Of a DNA stretch of 64,000 nucleotides, positions 43,701-58,100 are shown one piece after another. Every line of letters begins with the position of its first letter. Position 1 is the first letter of the stretch. The stretch lies in assembly GCA_030867875.1 (NCBI GenBank), contig JAOWCC010001634.1, positions 6,123,877-6,187,876 of the forward strand, given 5' to 3'. Under the pieces are notes generated by a model. It was not told the origin of the DNA. It did not search any database and worked only from the letters and a program-made list of their open reading frames with translations. This DNA comes from Actinernus sp. WN-2022 (lineage: Eukaryota > Cnidaria > Anthozoa > Actiniaria > Actinernidae). A program made the translations under genes and the position numbers.

Positions 43701-45546
43701 TACATTTAGAATGAATGCTAAACAAAACGTTCCTGCAAAAAAAAATGTTTTAGAGGTTCGAAATAAGAGCGATGGAAATGGATTCCTGAAAGAGGGGCTG
43801 AATGGGGGGGTACCAATATCAGTTAACAGCTAAATTTTTAGCTATTTATCAGTTATCAGTTAAATTTTGCTGTTATCAGTTAAGTTATATAAAAAGACTA
43901 CCCTAACCTGATTTGAATACATATTTGCTGGTATGAAATGAATAATAACCGCTAATTCAACATCAAACACTACATTTTGTCTATTCAATAGATTTTTCTA
44001 GTATCAGATAACTCTGATGTGTCATGTTTAATATTTGACTATTATCAACTGGATCAAATCTGTCGAAAACCATCCGAAAAGCCAATAATAGCATGTGACG
44101 TTACGTCATTTTAATAAAAAATAATGAAATATCAGGTAACAGAGTATCTCACAAATATCAGCTAACAGCTAAAAAAAGGTAAAATTCTCAGTTAACAGTA
44201 ATATTTTTGGCCATTTCTCAGTTATCAGTTAACCCCATTCAGCCCCTCCTGAAAGGTTCCTTCGGAGGGAGGTTTGATTTCGTACTCCCGGAGTCGGAAA
44301 TCAAATTTTGCCTTTGGCCGTGCGATAGACTGGTAACGAATGAGCGCTGACCCAACCCCTTTAAGCGAGCGTTTCCGTGCTTTTATTCGTTTATTTTATA
44401 AAGGAAATAGAAAACATTTTCCCCTTGTTTCTATAGAGTTATAGAAACACTTGTGGAAGTTTGGAAGAACTCGAAATAGCTGTGGAAACACTCGCCCTTC
44501 GGGCTCGTGTTCCCACTGCCATTTCTCGTTCTCCCAAACTCCCACTCGTGTTTCTATTTAACAATTAGATCCGCAGCCCAAATGGGCTACGAGTCAATAG
44601 CCCATGAGGCGCAGCCGAATGGGCTATTTAACTCGTAGCCCATGAGGGCGAGAGGTCTAATTGTTTTAGTATAAACTAACTAGTCGGACAGTAGAAAATA
44701 ATAGAAAGAAACAAATTGAAGTTGAAAAACTGTTATTATTTCGTGAAAATGCGTGCGATTTTTCTCTACCATGGGCTATCACAAATAGACCTATTGTAGG
44801 GTAGCCAATCAGAATGCAGGATTTGTAATAGTCCACTAGTTGGTTTATACTAAAACTCTATAGAAACACGGGAAATGTTTTCTATTTCTTAAATATCAAA
44901 TAACAAATTATCTATACTTGGGGAAGAGGTCAAAACAATGGATTTCGAATGGGACCCAATTTTATCAGGGGAGGTGGCGGGTGATACCCCATACCCCTTT
45001 TTTCGAGGTTGATTTTCTCGCGTTGTAAAATAGGGATACCTGATTTTAATGCAGACACACGTTCTTCTCTGCCTGTAGAAACTAGAAATATATATATATG
45101 TAGTTACTTCTTCGATAAGTATTTTATTCAAGAAGATATTTGTGGTCAAAAGACTAGATTTTGTCAAAATAGGTGGTGGGTTCCGGGTACAAACCCCCTT
45201 CCGCCAGAATACCATTGTTTTGACCTCTTCCCTATAAATGGTGTCAGTGTTGATTGTACTGTGATCTTGTATAATGAGTGTCATAACTAAATGAAGCACT
45301 AAATAAATCTAAGACCAGAAACTCGAAAAACTATACCCTATCCAGCGGATCATCCCCATATAGTCCATATATGGGAGTAACCCCCCCGCGGGGGAATGCA
45401 CCAGCACCCCCCTACCCGGGGAATAGCGGGGCGTAGCGGGGCTTTAACGGGAATTTGAGTATTACAACAGCCGCGATACTGACCGTGTACGCGGCTTTGG
45501 ACGACATTTGATCTTGGCGAAAACAGCTGGGGTTGGGCCGGGATTC
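40749..45546. repeat. Tandem array unit 2 of 5 (4798 bp)
   Basis: Same content as unit 1 at +4798. Nested elements fall at 41387-43236, 43793-44247, 44558-44853 and 44921-45232. It has C at 42772 where units 1 and 3 have T. Spot comparison found no length change. Confidence 0.97.
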
Positions 45547-48500
45547 GCATCCATTGCGAAAAGCATGTGAAGCACTAGTACCCAGTCTATACTGCTCGAG
45601 GTACGACAGGTAGCCCAAGTCAAGAATACTCGGCATCGAAATTCTACACTGGTCGTCTCGCTCGGTATATCTCATATCACGCTTTAACTCTTGTATTAAT
45701 AAACAAGAAAAAACAATCTCCGTGGTTAGTTTCCCTGATGATAAAAACGATTTGAACAAATCCCCCACCCCAGTTTCCCAACCCTTAAACGAAGTCGGTC
45801 ATTTCCCCAACCCCAGGGGCAATGTTTGCATTCAATCCTCCTGTATTCCTCCACATATCTCCGTGGTTACCCTAGGCCGGGGGTCAACCCCTCGGGGAAG
45901 CCGCTGATAGGTGCATAAAGACTTGTAAAGAGAGTTGGAATTCGCCTCCTTTCATGATAATTGTTGTGAAGCCTTGGTTCGTTCGTGAAGTGTTTATAAA
46001 TGCTTCGCTGGAATAAAGTCAATGAGATAGCTTGACTCGAACTTCGCCGTTTCCTAAATAATTATTTTTGAAGAGCCGACAAAGTAGCAGGTTCAGCTAA
46101 ATTTCAGGTATGTTTTATTACCTTGTTTTGATTCTGGAAAACGTTTTCAGGTGAGTTCGGGTTGTCCTTTGTCTTGGCTTTGGTCAGAAGTCCATAACTA
46201 GAAGTGTCCATCTCCCACTATAGGGTTTGGCCCATCAGTTTACAGAGTAGTCTATTTATAGAAAGCTTTTCTCGCCATCTTGCAGCCAATCATATTCTTC
46301 GAAAATTTATCAGCAGTACCTGATTGGCTAATACAGCGATTTCCTTTGTTTGTAATATTGTACAGTTATTTATATATGCGACAAAATTATGGCGGACTAG
46401 CCGAGCGAATGCTACTTGCTAGTGTAGAAACGTCTTGATAATCAGCTATTTCTCATTTATAACAGGCAAAAACTGGTGAGCACCATATGTTCAGGAAAGA
46501 CCATTATAAACCAGAACATGTGGTTCCTTTGTAACCTTTTATTTTCCGTTTCATCCGTTTCAGACTTCGTGTTTACAGCACTTGTGTGATGTATACAGAA
46601 CGAAGCTAAGTTTTTGTCTTTTGGTTCATAAACACAGATTTTTGTAGTGATATTTGGCATAAATACAGCGAGTGATAAATATCACATACAAATCATGCTA
46701 CTTTCGTTTATAATATGACCTAAGAAATGTACTGAAAAAGACAATCACATGTTCTCTCAAGTCAAGAGTAATTAAGTGCACCGAGTTTGTTTACTTTGAG
46801 TTTGAGCTCATGCCCAAGTGAACATTTGAAAATCCTGTACTGAAGTAATTTGCGTTTGGCAGATAAAAGAACAGCCCGGCAAATCTCCAAGCAAGGCTTA
46901 ATAATCGACTGGAACTGAATAAAAATAGCTATAAACTGTGAAAACAGTCAATTTCTGGAACACTTAACCGACTAGCAAGAAGCGAAGTTTGATTTCAGGC
47001 AGTTCATCGAGCACAATCAAACAATGAAACAGTTGTCACTTTGCTGTTTTATTAAAGACACTAACTGTTGTACATCTCCAAGAATAAACTTCACAATCGA
47101 AAACTAGAAAGCTGAACGCAACTATCACAGCTGGAAATGAATTCCAGTTGTTAAAATTAGTACAAACAAGGGTTTTTTCTTCAGACAACCAGTGAACAAG
47201 ATTATTTATTAGAAGATTTGAATCAAATGCCTCACGGCAACGAGTCATAATCATATGCGACCGAGTTTCCAAGGCCGATTTCAATGGATTAAAAACAAAA
47301 CAATTAAATAAAAAAATAAAAGTAAACTTGGCTTACTTTGATTTAATTTTGTCCTTGTATAATGTCAGTTGTTCCTGGCCAGATGAATGTGAATTTTCGG
47401 TTCCGTTTTCATTCATTGTCATAATTCAAACTTTTATACTCGTCGCTAGTCAACACTTGAAGACTTGAAAATCACTTTTAACTTTCTCAAATCACCCCAA
47501 GATCCATTAGCAGAGGCACAGATGATCAGTCTATACATTTCGTTTCATTACAATTCCAATATCTTCAATTTTAGTCGTCAAAAGCCCGACATTTGCCACC
47601 GTACTTAGCTTTGTAGTTTGTAGCACCGCTTGGCGAACTTTATGTACTGAGGACACTGCTTGCATAATAAAGGGGAGGCATGTGAGGTATCGTCTTCAGA
47701 GCCCGACCCAGTTTGCAAAATAAAATGTAATGAAGGTGTTTATATTAACCAGAATTTCCAATAAAATATGAAAATCAACCCGAATTGATAGTTGATTTGC
47801 TCCAAAACAAGACTTAGTTTGCCAAATTGGGCTCGAACCTCCGGTACTGCCGCACATCTCATTTACGTCGTGTACATGAGTGCCCCCCAGGAGCCATGAC
47901 TCTCGCATCTGACCCAATGTCCGCCATTGATTTTTCCCGCGAAATTTGAGATTAGCATTTCTAAAAATAGACTACTCTGTAAACTGATGGGCCGCTACCC
48001 CAATACCAGATGGACACTTCTGGTTATGGACTTCTGCTTTGGTGTGTTTTGGCTGGTGAGTTTGTCTTGGCTTTGGTGTGTTTTGGCTTGTGCTCAGAAA
48101 AGTCGCAAAATAAACTCTTTCTTTTCTTTCATTTTGTCCGTTTTATAAAACATTGCTTTTTAGTAAAAGGTTTTTGGCAATGTTATTTATCTTCTGGCGT
48201 TACTTTTTGTTATACCTTGAGTCAAACACTAAACGTTTCGTGTGGCAACAATCTCAATCAACTACTCTTGAAGTACTACCAAAAGTTCCTTAGCCTTTAG
48301 CTCCCGCCAGGTTTTGAATTTTTGTTTGCTTAAAGTATATAGCAGCATGTTGGCTTTTCCAGTGTAGGTCATTTATTTTTTTCGTCAATTGCCTCAAGGC
48401 AGGCGTTTTCTTTCTTCCTGCCCCGACTCGTTTACCTCCCCTTCCTCCAGAGCCTTCATTCATCAGAATTTCAAACAAAAAATGTAAAAATGAAATACTC

Positions 48501-50346
48501 TACATTTAGAATGAATGCTAAACAAAACGTTCCTGCAAAAAAAAATGTTTTAGAGGTTCGAAATAAGAGCGATGGAAATGGATTCCTGAAAGAGGGGCTG
48601 AATGGGGGGGTACCAATATCAGTTAACAGCTAAATTTTTAGCTATTTATCAGTTATCAGTTAAATTTTGCTGTTATCAGTTAAGTTATATAAAAAGACTA
48701 CCCTAACCTGATTTGAATACATATTTGCTGGTATGAAATGAATAATAACCGCTAATTCAACATCAAACACTACATTTTGTCTATTCAATAGATTTTTCTA
48801 GTATCAGATAACTCTGATGTGTCATGTTTAATATTTGACTATTATCAACTGGATCAAATCTGTCGAAAACCATCCGAAAAGCCAATAATAGCATGTGACG
48901 TTACGTCATTTTAATAAAAAATAATGAAATATCAGGTAACAGAGTATCTCACAAATATCAGCTAACAGCTAAAAAAAGGTAAAATTCTCAGTTAACAGTA
49001 ATATTTTTGGCCATTTCTCAGTTATCAGTTAACCCCATTCAGCCCCTCCTGAAAGGTTCCTTCGGAGGGAGGTTTGATTTCGTACTCCCGGAGTCGGAAA
49101 TCAAATTTTGCCTTTGGCCGTGCGATAGACTGGTAACGAATGAGCGCTGACCCAACCCCTTTAAGCGAGCGTTTCCGTGCTTTTATTCGTTTATTTTATA
49201 AAGGAAATAGAAAACATTTTCCCCTTGTTTCTATAGAGTTATAGAAACACTTGTGGAAGTTTGGAAGAACTCGAAATAGCTGTGGAAACACTCGCCCTTC
49301 GGGCTCGTGTTCCCACTGCCATTTCTCGTTCTCCCAAACTCCCACTCGTGTTTCTATTTAACAATTAGATCCGCAGCCCAAATGGGCTACGAGTCAATAG
49401 CCCATGAGGCGCAGCCGAATGGGCTATTTAACTCGTAGCCCATGAGGGCGAGAGGTCTAATTGTTTTAGTATAAACTAACTAGTCGGACAGTAGAAAATA
49501 ATAGAAAGAAACAAATTGAAGTTGAAAAACTGTTATTATTTCGTGAAAATGCGTGCGATTTTTCTCTACCATGGGCTATCACAAATAGACCTATTGTAGG
49601 GTAGCCAATCAGAATGCAGGATTTGTAATAGTCCACTAGTTGGTTTATACTAAAACTCTATAGAAACACGGGAAATGTTTTCTATTTCTTAAATATCAAA
49701 TAACAAATTATCTATACTTGGGGAAGAGGTCAAAACAATGGATTTCGAATGGGACCCAATTTTATCAGGGGAGGTGGCGGGTGATACCCCATACCCCTTT
49801 TTTCGAGGTTGATTTTCTCGCGTTGTAAAATAGGGATACCTGATTTTAATGCAGACACACGTTCTTCTCTGCCTGTAGAAACTAGAAATATATATATATG
49901 TAGTTACTTCTTCGATAAGTATTTTATTCAAGAAGATATTTGTGGTCAAAAGACTAGATTTTGTCAAAATAGGTGGTGGGTTCCGGGTACAAACCCCCTT
50001 CCGCCAGAATACCATTGTTTTGACCTCTTCCCTATAAATGGTGTCAGTGTTGATTGTACTGTGATCTTGTATAATGAGTGTCATAACTAAATGAAGCACT
50101 AAATAAATCTAAGACCAGAAACTCGAAAAACTATACCCTATCCAGCGGATCATCCCCATATAGTCCATATATGGGAGTAACCCCCCCGCGGGGGAATGCA
50201 CCAGCACCCCCCTACCCGGGGAATAGCGGGGCGTAGCGGGGCTTTAACGGGAATTTGAGTATTACAACAGCCGCGATACTGACCGTGTACGCGGCTTTGG
50301 ACGACATTTGATCTTGGCGAAAACAGCTGGGGTTGGGCCGGGATTC
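45547..50346. repeat. Tandem array unit 3 of 5 (4800 bp)
   Basis: Same content at +9596 before, and +9598 after, a 2-bp insertion near 46969 (TTAACCGACTAG against TTAACACTAG elsewhere). Nested elements fall at 46185-48036, 48593-49047, 49358-49653 and 49721-50032. It carries T at 47572, like unit 1, but the later-unit variant at the 38287/38291-equivalent sites. Confidence 0.97.
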
Positions 50347-53300
50347 GCATCCATTGCGAAAAGCATGTGAAGCACTAGTACCCAGTCTATACTGCTCGAG
50401 GTACGACAGGTAGCCCAAGTCAAGAATACTCGGCATCGAAATTCTACACTGGTCGTCTCGCTCGGTATATCTCATATCACGCTTTAACTCTTGTATTAAT
50501 AAACAAGAAAAAACAATCTCCGTGGTTAGTTTCCCTGATGATAAAAACGATTTGAACAAATCCCCCACCCCAGTTTCCCAACCCTTAAACGAAGTCGGTC
50601 ATTTCCCCAACCCCAGGGGCAATGTTTGCATTCAATCCTCCTGTATTCCTCCACATATCTCCGTGGTTACCCTAGGCCGGGGGTCAACCCCTCGGGGAAG
50701 CCGCTGATAGGTGCATAAAGACTTGTAAAGAGAGTTGGAATTCGCCTCCTTTCATGATAATTGTTGTGAAGCCTTGGTTCGTTCGTGAAGTGTTTATAAA
50801 TGCTTCGCTGGAATAAAGTCAATGAGATAGCTTGACTCGAACTTCGCCGTTTCCTAAATAATTATTTTTGAAGAGCCGACAAAGTAGCAGGTTCAGCTAA
50901 ATTTCAGGTATGTTTTATTACCTTGTTTTGATTCTGGAAAACGTTTTCAGGTGAGTTCGGGTTGTCCTTTGTCTTGGCTTTGGTCAGAAGTCCATAACTA
51001 GAAGTGTCCATCTCCCACTATAGGGTTTGGCCCATCAGTTTACAGAGTAGTCTATTTATAGAAAGCTTTTCTCGCCATCTTGCAGCCAATCATATTCTTC
51101 GAAAATTTATCAGCAGTACCTGATTGGCTAATACAGCGATTTCCTTTGTTTGTAATATTGTACAGTTATTTATATATGCGACAAAATTATGGCGGACTAG
51201 CCGAGCGAATGCTACTTGCTAGTGTAGAAACGTCTTGATAATCAGCTATTTCTCATTTATAACAGGCAAAAACTGGTGAGCACCATATGTTCAGGAAAGA
51301 CCATTATAAACCAGAACATGTGGTTCCTTTGTAACCTTTTATTTTCCGTTTCATCCGTTTCAGACTTCGTGTTTACAGCACTTGTGTGATGTATACAGAA
51401 CGAAGCTAAGTTTTTGTCTTTTGGTTCATAAACACAGATTTTTGTAGTGATATTTGGCATAAATACAGCGAGTGATAAATATCACATACAAATCATGCTA
51501 CTTTCGTTTATAATATGACCTAAGAAATGTACTGAAAAAGACAATCACATGTTCTCTCAAGTCAAGAGTAATTAAGTGCACCGAGTTTGTTTACTTTGAG
51601 TTTGAGCTCATGCCCAAGTGAACATTTGAAAATCCTGTACTGAAGTAATTTGCGTTTGGCAGATAAAAGAACAGCCCGGCAAATCTCCAAGCAAGGCTTA
51701 ATAATCGACTGGAACTGAATAAAAATAGCTATAAACTGTGAAAACAGTCAATTTCTGGAACACTTAACACTAGCAAGAAGCGAAGTTTGATTTCAGGCAG
51801 TTCATCGAGCACAATCAAACAATGAAACAGTTGTCACTTTGCTGTTTTATTAAAGACACTAACTGTTGTACATCTCCAAGAATAAACTTCACAATCGAAA
51901 ACTAGAAAGCTGAACGCAACTATCACAGCTGGAAATGAATTCCAGTTGTTAAAATTAGTACAAACAAGGGTTTTTTCTTCAGACAACCAGTGAACAAGAT
52001 TATTTATTAGAAGATTTGAATCAAATGCCTCACGGCAACGAGTCATAATCATATGCGACCGAGTTTCCAAGGCCGATTTCAATGGATTAAAAACAAAACA
52101 ATTAAATAAAAAAATAAAAGTAAACTTGGCTTACTTTGATTTAATTTTGTCCTTGTATAATGTCAGTTGTTCCTGGCCAGATGAATGTGAATTTTCGGTT
52201 CCGTTTTCATTCATTGTCATAATTCAAACTTTTATACTCGTCGCTAGTCAACACTTGAAGACTTGAAAATCACTTTTAACTTTCTCAAATCACCCCAAGA
52301 TCCATTAGCAGAGGCACAGATGATCAGTCTATACATTTCGTTTCATTACAATTCCAATATCTTCAATTTCAGTCGTCAAAAGCCCGACATTTGCCACCGT
52401 ACTTAGCTTTGTAGTTTGTAGCACCGCTTGGCGAACTTTATGTACTGAGGACACTGCTTGCATAATAAAGGGGAGGCATGTGAGGTATCGTCTTCAGAGC
52501 CCGACCCAGTTTGCAAAATAAAATGTAATGAAGGTGTTTATATTAACCAGAATTTCCAATAAAATATGAAAATCAACCCGAATTGATAGTTGATTTGCTC
52601 CAAAACAAGACTTAGTTTGCCAAATTGGGCTCGAACCTCCGGTACTGCCGCACATCTCATTTACGTCGTGTACATGAGTGCCCCCCAGGAGCCATGACTC
52701 TCGCATCTGACCCAATGTCCGCCATTGATTTTTCCCGCGAAATTTGAGATTAGCATTTCTAAAAATAGACTACTCTGTAAACTGATGGGCCGCTACCCCA
52801 ATACCAGATGGACACTTCTGGTTATGGACTTCTGCTTTGGTGTGTTTTGGCTGGTGAGTTTGTCTTGGCTTTGGTGTGTTTTGGCTTGTGCTCAGAAAAG
52901 TCGCAAAATAAACTCTTTCTTTTCTTTCATTTTGTCCGTTTTATAAAACATTGCTTTTTAGTAAAAGGTTTTTGGCAATGTTATTTATCTTCTGGCGTTA
53001 CTTTTTGTTATACCTTGAGTCAAACACTAAACGTTTCGTGTGGCAACAATCTCAATCAACTACTCTTGAAGTACTACCAAAAGTTCCTTAGCCTTTAGCT
53101 CCCGCCAGGTTTTGAATTTTTGTTTGCTTAAAGTATATAGCAGCATGTTGGCTTTTCCAGTGTAGGTCATTTATTTTTTTCGTCAATTGCCTCAAGGCAG
53201 GCGTTTTCTTTCTTCCTGCCCCGACTCGTTTACCTCCCCTTCCTCCAGAGCCTTCATTCATCAGAATTTCAAACAAAAAATGTAAAAATGAAATACTCTA

Positions 53301-55144
53301 CATTTAGAATGAATGCTAAACAAAACGTTCCTGCAAAAAAAAATGTTTTAGAGGTTCGAAATAAGAGCGATGGAAATGGATTCCTGAAAGAGGGGCTGAA
53401 TGGGGGGGTACCAATATCAGTTAACAGCTAAATTTTTAGCTATTTATCAGTTATCAGTTAAATTTTGCTGTTATCAGTTAAGTTATATAAAAAGACTACC
53501 CTAACCTGATTTGAATACATATTTGCTGGTATGAAATGAATAATAACCGCTAATTCAACATCAAACACTACATTTTGTCTATTCAATAGATTTTTCTAGT
53601 ATCAGATAACTCTGATGTGTCATGTTTAATATTTGACTATTATCAACTGGATCAAATCTGTCGAAAACCATCCGAAAAGCCAATAATAGCATGTGACGTT
53701 ACGTCATTTTAATAAAAAATAATGAAATATCAGGTAACAGAGTATCTCACAAATATCAGCTAACAGCTAAAAAAAGGTAAAATTCTCAGTTAACAGTAAT
53801 ATTTTTGGCCATTTCTCAGTTATCAGTTAACCCCATTCAGCCCCTCCTGAAAGGTTCCTTCGGAGGGAGGTTTGATTTCGTACTCCCGGAGTCGGAAATC
53901 AAATTTTGCCTTTGGCCGTGCGATAGACTGGTAACGAATGAGCGCTGACCCAACCCCTTTAAGCGAGCGTTTCCGTGCTTTTATTCGTTTATTTTATAAA
54001 GGAAATAGAAAACATTTTCCCCTTGTTTCTATAGAGTTATAGAAACACTTGTGGAAGTTTGGAAGAACTCGAAATAGCTGTGGAAACACTCGCCCTTCGG
54101 GCTCGTGTTCCCACTGCCATTTCTCGTTCTCCCAAACTCCCACTCGTGTTTCTATTTAACAATTAGATCCGCAGCCCAAATGGGCTACGAGTCAATAGCC
54201 CATGAGGCGCAGCCGAATGGGCTATTTAACTCGTAGCCCATGAGGGCGAGAGGTCTAATTGTTTTAGTATAAACTAACTAGTCGGACAGTAGAAAATAAT
54301 AGAAAGAAACAAATTGAAGTTGAAAAACTGTTATTATTTCGTGAAAATGCGTGCGATTTTTCTCTACCATGGGCTATCACAAATAGACCTATTGTAGGGT
54401 AGCCAATCAGAATGCAGGATTTGTAATAGTCCACTAGTTGGTTTATACTAAAACTCTATAGAAACACGGGAAATGTTTTCTATTTCTTAAATATCAAATA
54501 ACAAATTATCTATACTTGGGGAAGAGGTCAAAACAATGGATTTCGAATGGGACCCAATTTTATCAGGGGAGGTGGCGGGTGATACCCCATACCCCTTTTT
54601 TCGAGGTTGATTTTCTCGCGTTGTAAAATAGGGATACCTGATTTTAATGCAGACACACGTTCTTCTCTGCCTGTAGAAACTAGAAATATATATATATGTA
54701 GTTACTTCTTCGATAAGTATTTTATTCAAGAAGATATTTGTGGTCAAAAGACTAGATTTTGTCAAAATAGGTGGTGGGTTCCGGGTACAAACCCCCTTCC
54801 GCCAGAATACCATTGTTTTGACCTCTTCCCTATAAATGGTGTCAGTGTTGATTGTACTGTGATCTTGTATAATGAGTGTCATAACTAAATGAAGCACTAA
54901 ATAAATCTAAGACCAGAAACTCGAAAAACTATACCCTATCCAGCGGATCATCCCCATATAGTCCATATATGGGAGTAACCCCCCCGCGGGGGAATGCACC
55001 AGCACCCCCCTACCCGGGGAATAGCGGGGCGTAGCGGGGCTTTAACGGGAATTTGAGTATTACAACAGCCGCGATACTGACCGTGTACGCGGCTTTGGAC
55101 GACATTTGATCTTGGCGAAAACAGCTGGGGTTGGGCCGGGATTC
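50347..55144. repeat. Tandem array unit 4 of 5 (4798 bp)
   Basis: Same content at +14396. Nested elements fall at 50985-52834, 53391-53845, 54156-54451 and 54519-54830. Where checked, it matches units 2 and 5. Confidence 0.97.
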
Positions 55145-58100
55145 GCATCCATTGCGAAAAGCATGTGAAGCACTAGTACCCAGTCTATACTGCTCGAGGT
55201 ACGACAGGTAGCCCAAGTCAAGAATACTCGGCATCGAAATTCTACACTGGTCGTCTCGCTCGGTATATCTCATATCACGCTTTAACTCTTGTATTAATAA
55301 ACAAGAAAAAACAATCTCCGTGGTTAGTTTCCCTGATGATAAAAACGATTTGAACAAATCCCCCACCCCAGTTTCCCAACCCTTAAACGAAGTCGGTCAT
55401 TTCCCCAACCCCAGGGGCAATGTTTGCATTCAATCCTCCTGTATTCCTCCACATATCTCCGTGGTTACCCTAGGCCGGGGGTCAACCCCTCGGGGAAGCC
55501 GCTGATAGGTGCATAAAGACTTGTAAAGAGAGTTGGAATTCGCCTCCTTTCATGATAATTGTTGTGAAGCCTTGGTTCGTTCGTGAAGTGTTTATAAATG
55601 CTTCGCTGGAATAAAGTCAATGAGATAGCTTGACTCGAACTTCGCCGTTTCCTAAATAATTATTTTTGAAGAGCCGACAAAGTAGCAGGTTCAGCTAAAT
55701 TTCAGGTATGTTTTATTACCTTGTTTTGATTCTGGAAAACGTTTTCAGGTGAGTTCGGGTTGTCCTTTGTCTTGGCTTTGGTCAGAAGTCCATAACTAGA
55801 AGTGTCCATCTCCCACTATAGGGTTTGGCCCATCAGTTTACAGAGTAGTCTATTTATAGAAAGCTTTTCTCGCCATCTTGCAGCCAATCATATTCTTCGA
55901 AAATTTATCAGCAGTACCTGATTGGCTAATACAGCGATTTCCTTTGTTTGTAATATTGTACAGTTATTTATATATGCGACAAAATTATGGCGGACTAGCC
56001 GAGCGAATGCTACTTGCTAGTGTAGAAACGTCTTGATAATCAGCTATTTCTCATTTATAACAGGCAAAAACTGGTGAGCACCATATGTTCAGGAAAGACC
56101 ATTATAAACCAGAACATGTGGTTCCTTTGTAACCTTTTATTTTCCGTTTCATCCGTTTCAGACTTCGTGTTTACAGCACTTGTGTGATGTATACAGAACG
56201 AAGCTAAGTTTTTGTCTTTTGGTTCATAAACACAGATTTTTGTAGTGATATTTGGCATAAATACAGCGAGTGATAAATATCACATACAAATCATGCTACT
56301 TTCGTTTATAATATGACCTAAGAAATGTACTGAAAAAGACAATCACATGTTCTCTCAAGTCAAGAGTAATTAAGTGCACCGAGTTTGTTTACTTTGAGTT
56401 TGAGCTCATGCCCAAGTGAACATTTGAAAATCCTGTACTGAAGTAATTTGCGTTTGGCAGATAAAAGAACAGCCCGGCAAATCTCCAAGCAAGGCTTAAT
56501 AATCGACTGGAACTGAATAAAAATAGCTATAAACTGTGAAAACAGTCAATTTCTGGAACACTTAACACTAGCAAGAAGCGAAGTTTGATTTCAGGCAGTT
56601 CATCGAGCACAATCAAACAATGAAACAGTTGTCACTTTGCTGTTTTATTAAAGACACTAACTGTTGTACATCTCCAAGAATAAACTTCACAATCGAAAAC
56701 TAGAAAGCTGAACGCAACTATCACAGCTGGAAATGAATTCCAGTTGTTAAAATTAGTACAAACAAGGGTTTTTTCTTCAGACAACCAGTGAACAAGATTA
56801 TTTATTAGAAGATTTGAATCAAATGCCTCACGGCAACGAGTCATAATCATATGCGACCGAGTTTCCAAGGCCGATTTCAATGGATTAAAAACAAAACAAT
56901 TAAATAAAAAAATAAAAGTAAACTTGGCTTACTTTGATTTAATTTTGTCCTTGTATAATGTCAGTTGTTCCTGGCCAGATGAATGTGAATTTTCGGTTCC
57001 GTTTTCATTCATTGTCATAATTCAAACTTTTATACTCGTCGCTAGTCAACACTTGAAGACTTGAAAATCACTTTTAACTTTCTCAAATCACCCCAAGATC
57101 CATTAGCAGAGGCACAGATGATCAGTCTATACATTTCGTTTCATTACAATTCCAATATCTTCAATTTCAGTCGTCAAAAGCCCGACATTTGCCACCGTAC
57201 TTAGCTTTGTAGTTTGTAGCACCGCTTGGCGAACTTTATGTACTGAGGACACTGCTTGCATAATAAAGGGGAGGCATGTGAGGTATCGTCTTCAGAGCCC
57301 GACCCAGTTTGCAAAATAAAATGTAATGAAGGTGTTTATATTAACCAGAATTTCCAATAAAATATGAAAATCAACCCGAATTGATAGTTGATTTGCTCCA
57401 AAACAAGACTTAGTTTGCCAAATTGGGCTCGAACCTCCGGTACTGCCGCACATCTCATTTACGTCGTGTACATGAGTGCCCCCCAGGAGCCATGACTCTC
57501 GCATCTGACCCAATGTCCGCCATTGATTTTTCCCGCGAAATTTGAGATTAGCATTTCTAAAAATAGACTACTCTGTAAACTGATGGGCCGCTACCCCAAT
57601 ACCAGATGGACACTTCTGGTTATGGACTTCTGCTTTGGTGTGTTTTGGCTGGTGAGTTTGTCTTGGCTTTGGTGTGTTTTGGCTTGTGCTCAGAAAAGTC
57701 GCAAAATAAACTCTTTCTTTTCTTTCATTTTGTCCGTTTTATAAAACATTGCTTTTTAGTAAAAGGTTTTTGGCAATGTTATTTATCTTCTGGCGTTACT
57801 TTTTGTTATACCTTGAGTCAAACACTAAACGTTTCGTGTGGCAACAATCTCAATCAACTACTCTTGAAGTACTACCAAAAGTTCCTTAGCCTTTAGCTCC
57901 CGCCAGGTTTTGAATTTTTGTTTGCTTAAAGTATATAGCAGCATGTTGGCTTTTCCAGTGTAGGTCATTTATTTTTTTCGTCAATTGCCTCAAGGCAGGC
58001 GTTTTCTTTCTTCCTGCCCCGACTCGTTTACCTCCCCTTCCTCCAGAGCCTTCATTCATCAGAATTTCAAACAAAAAATGTAAAAATGAAATACTCTACA

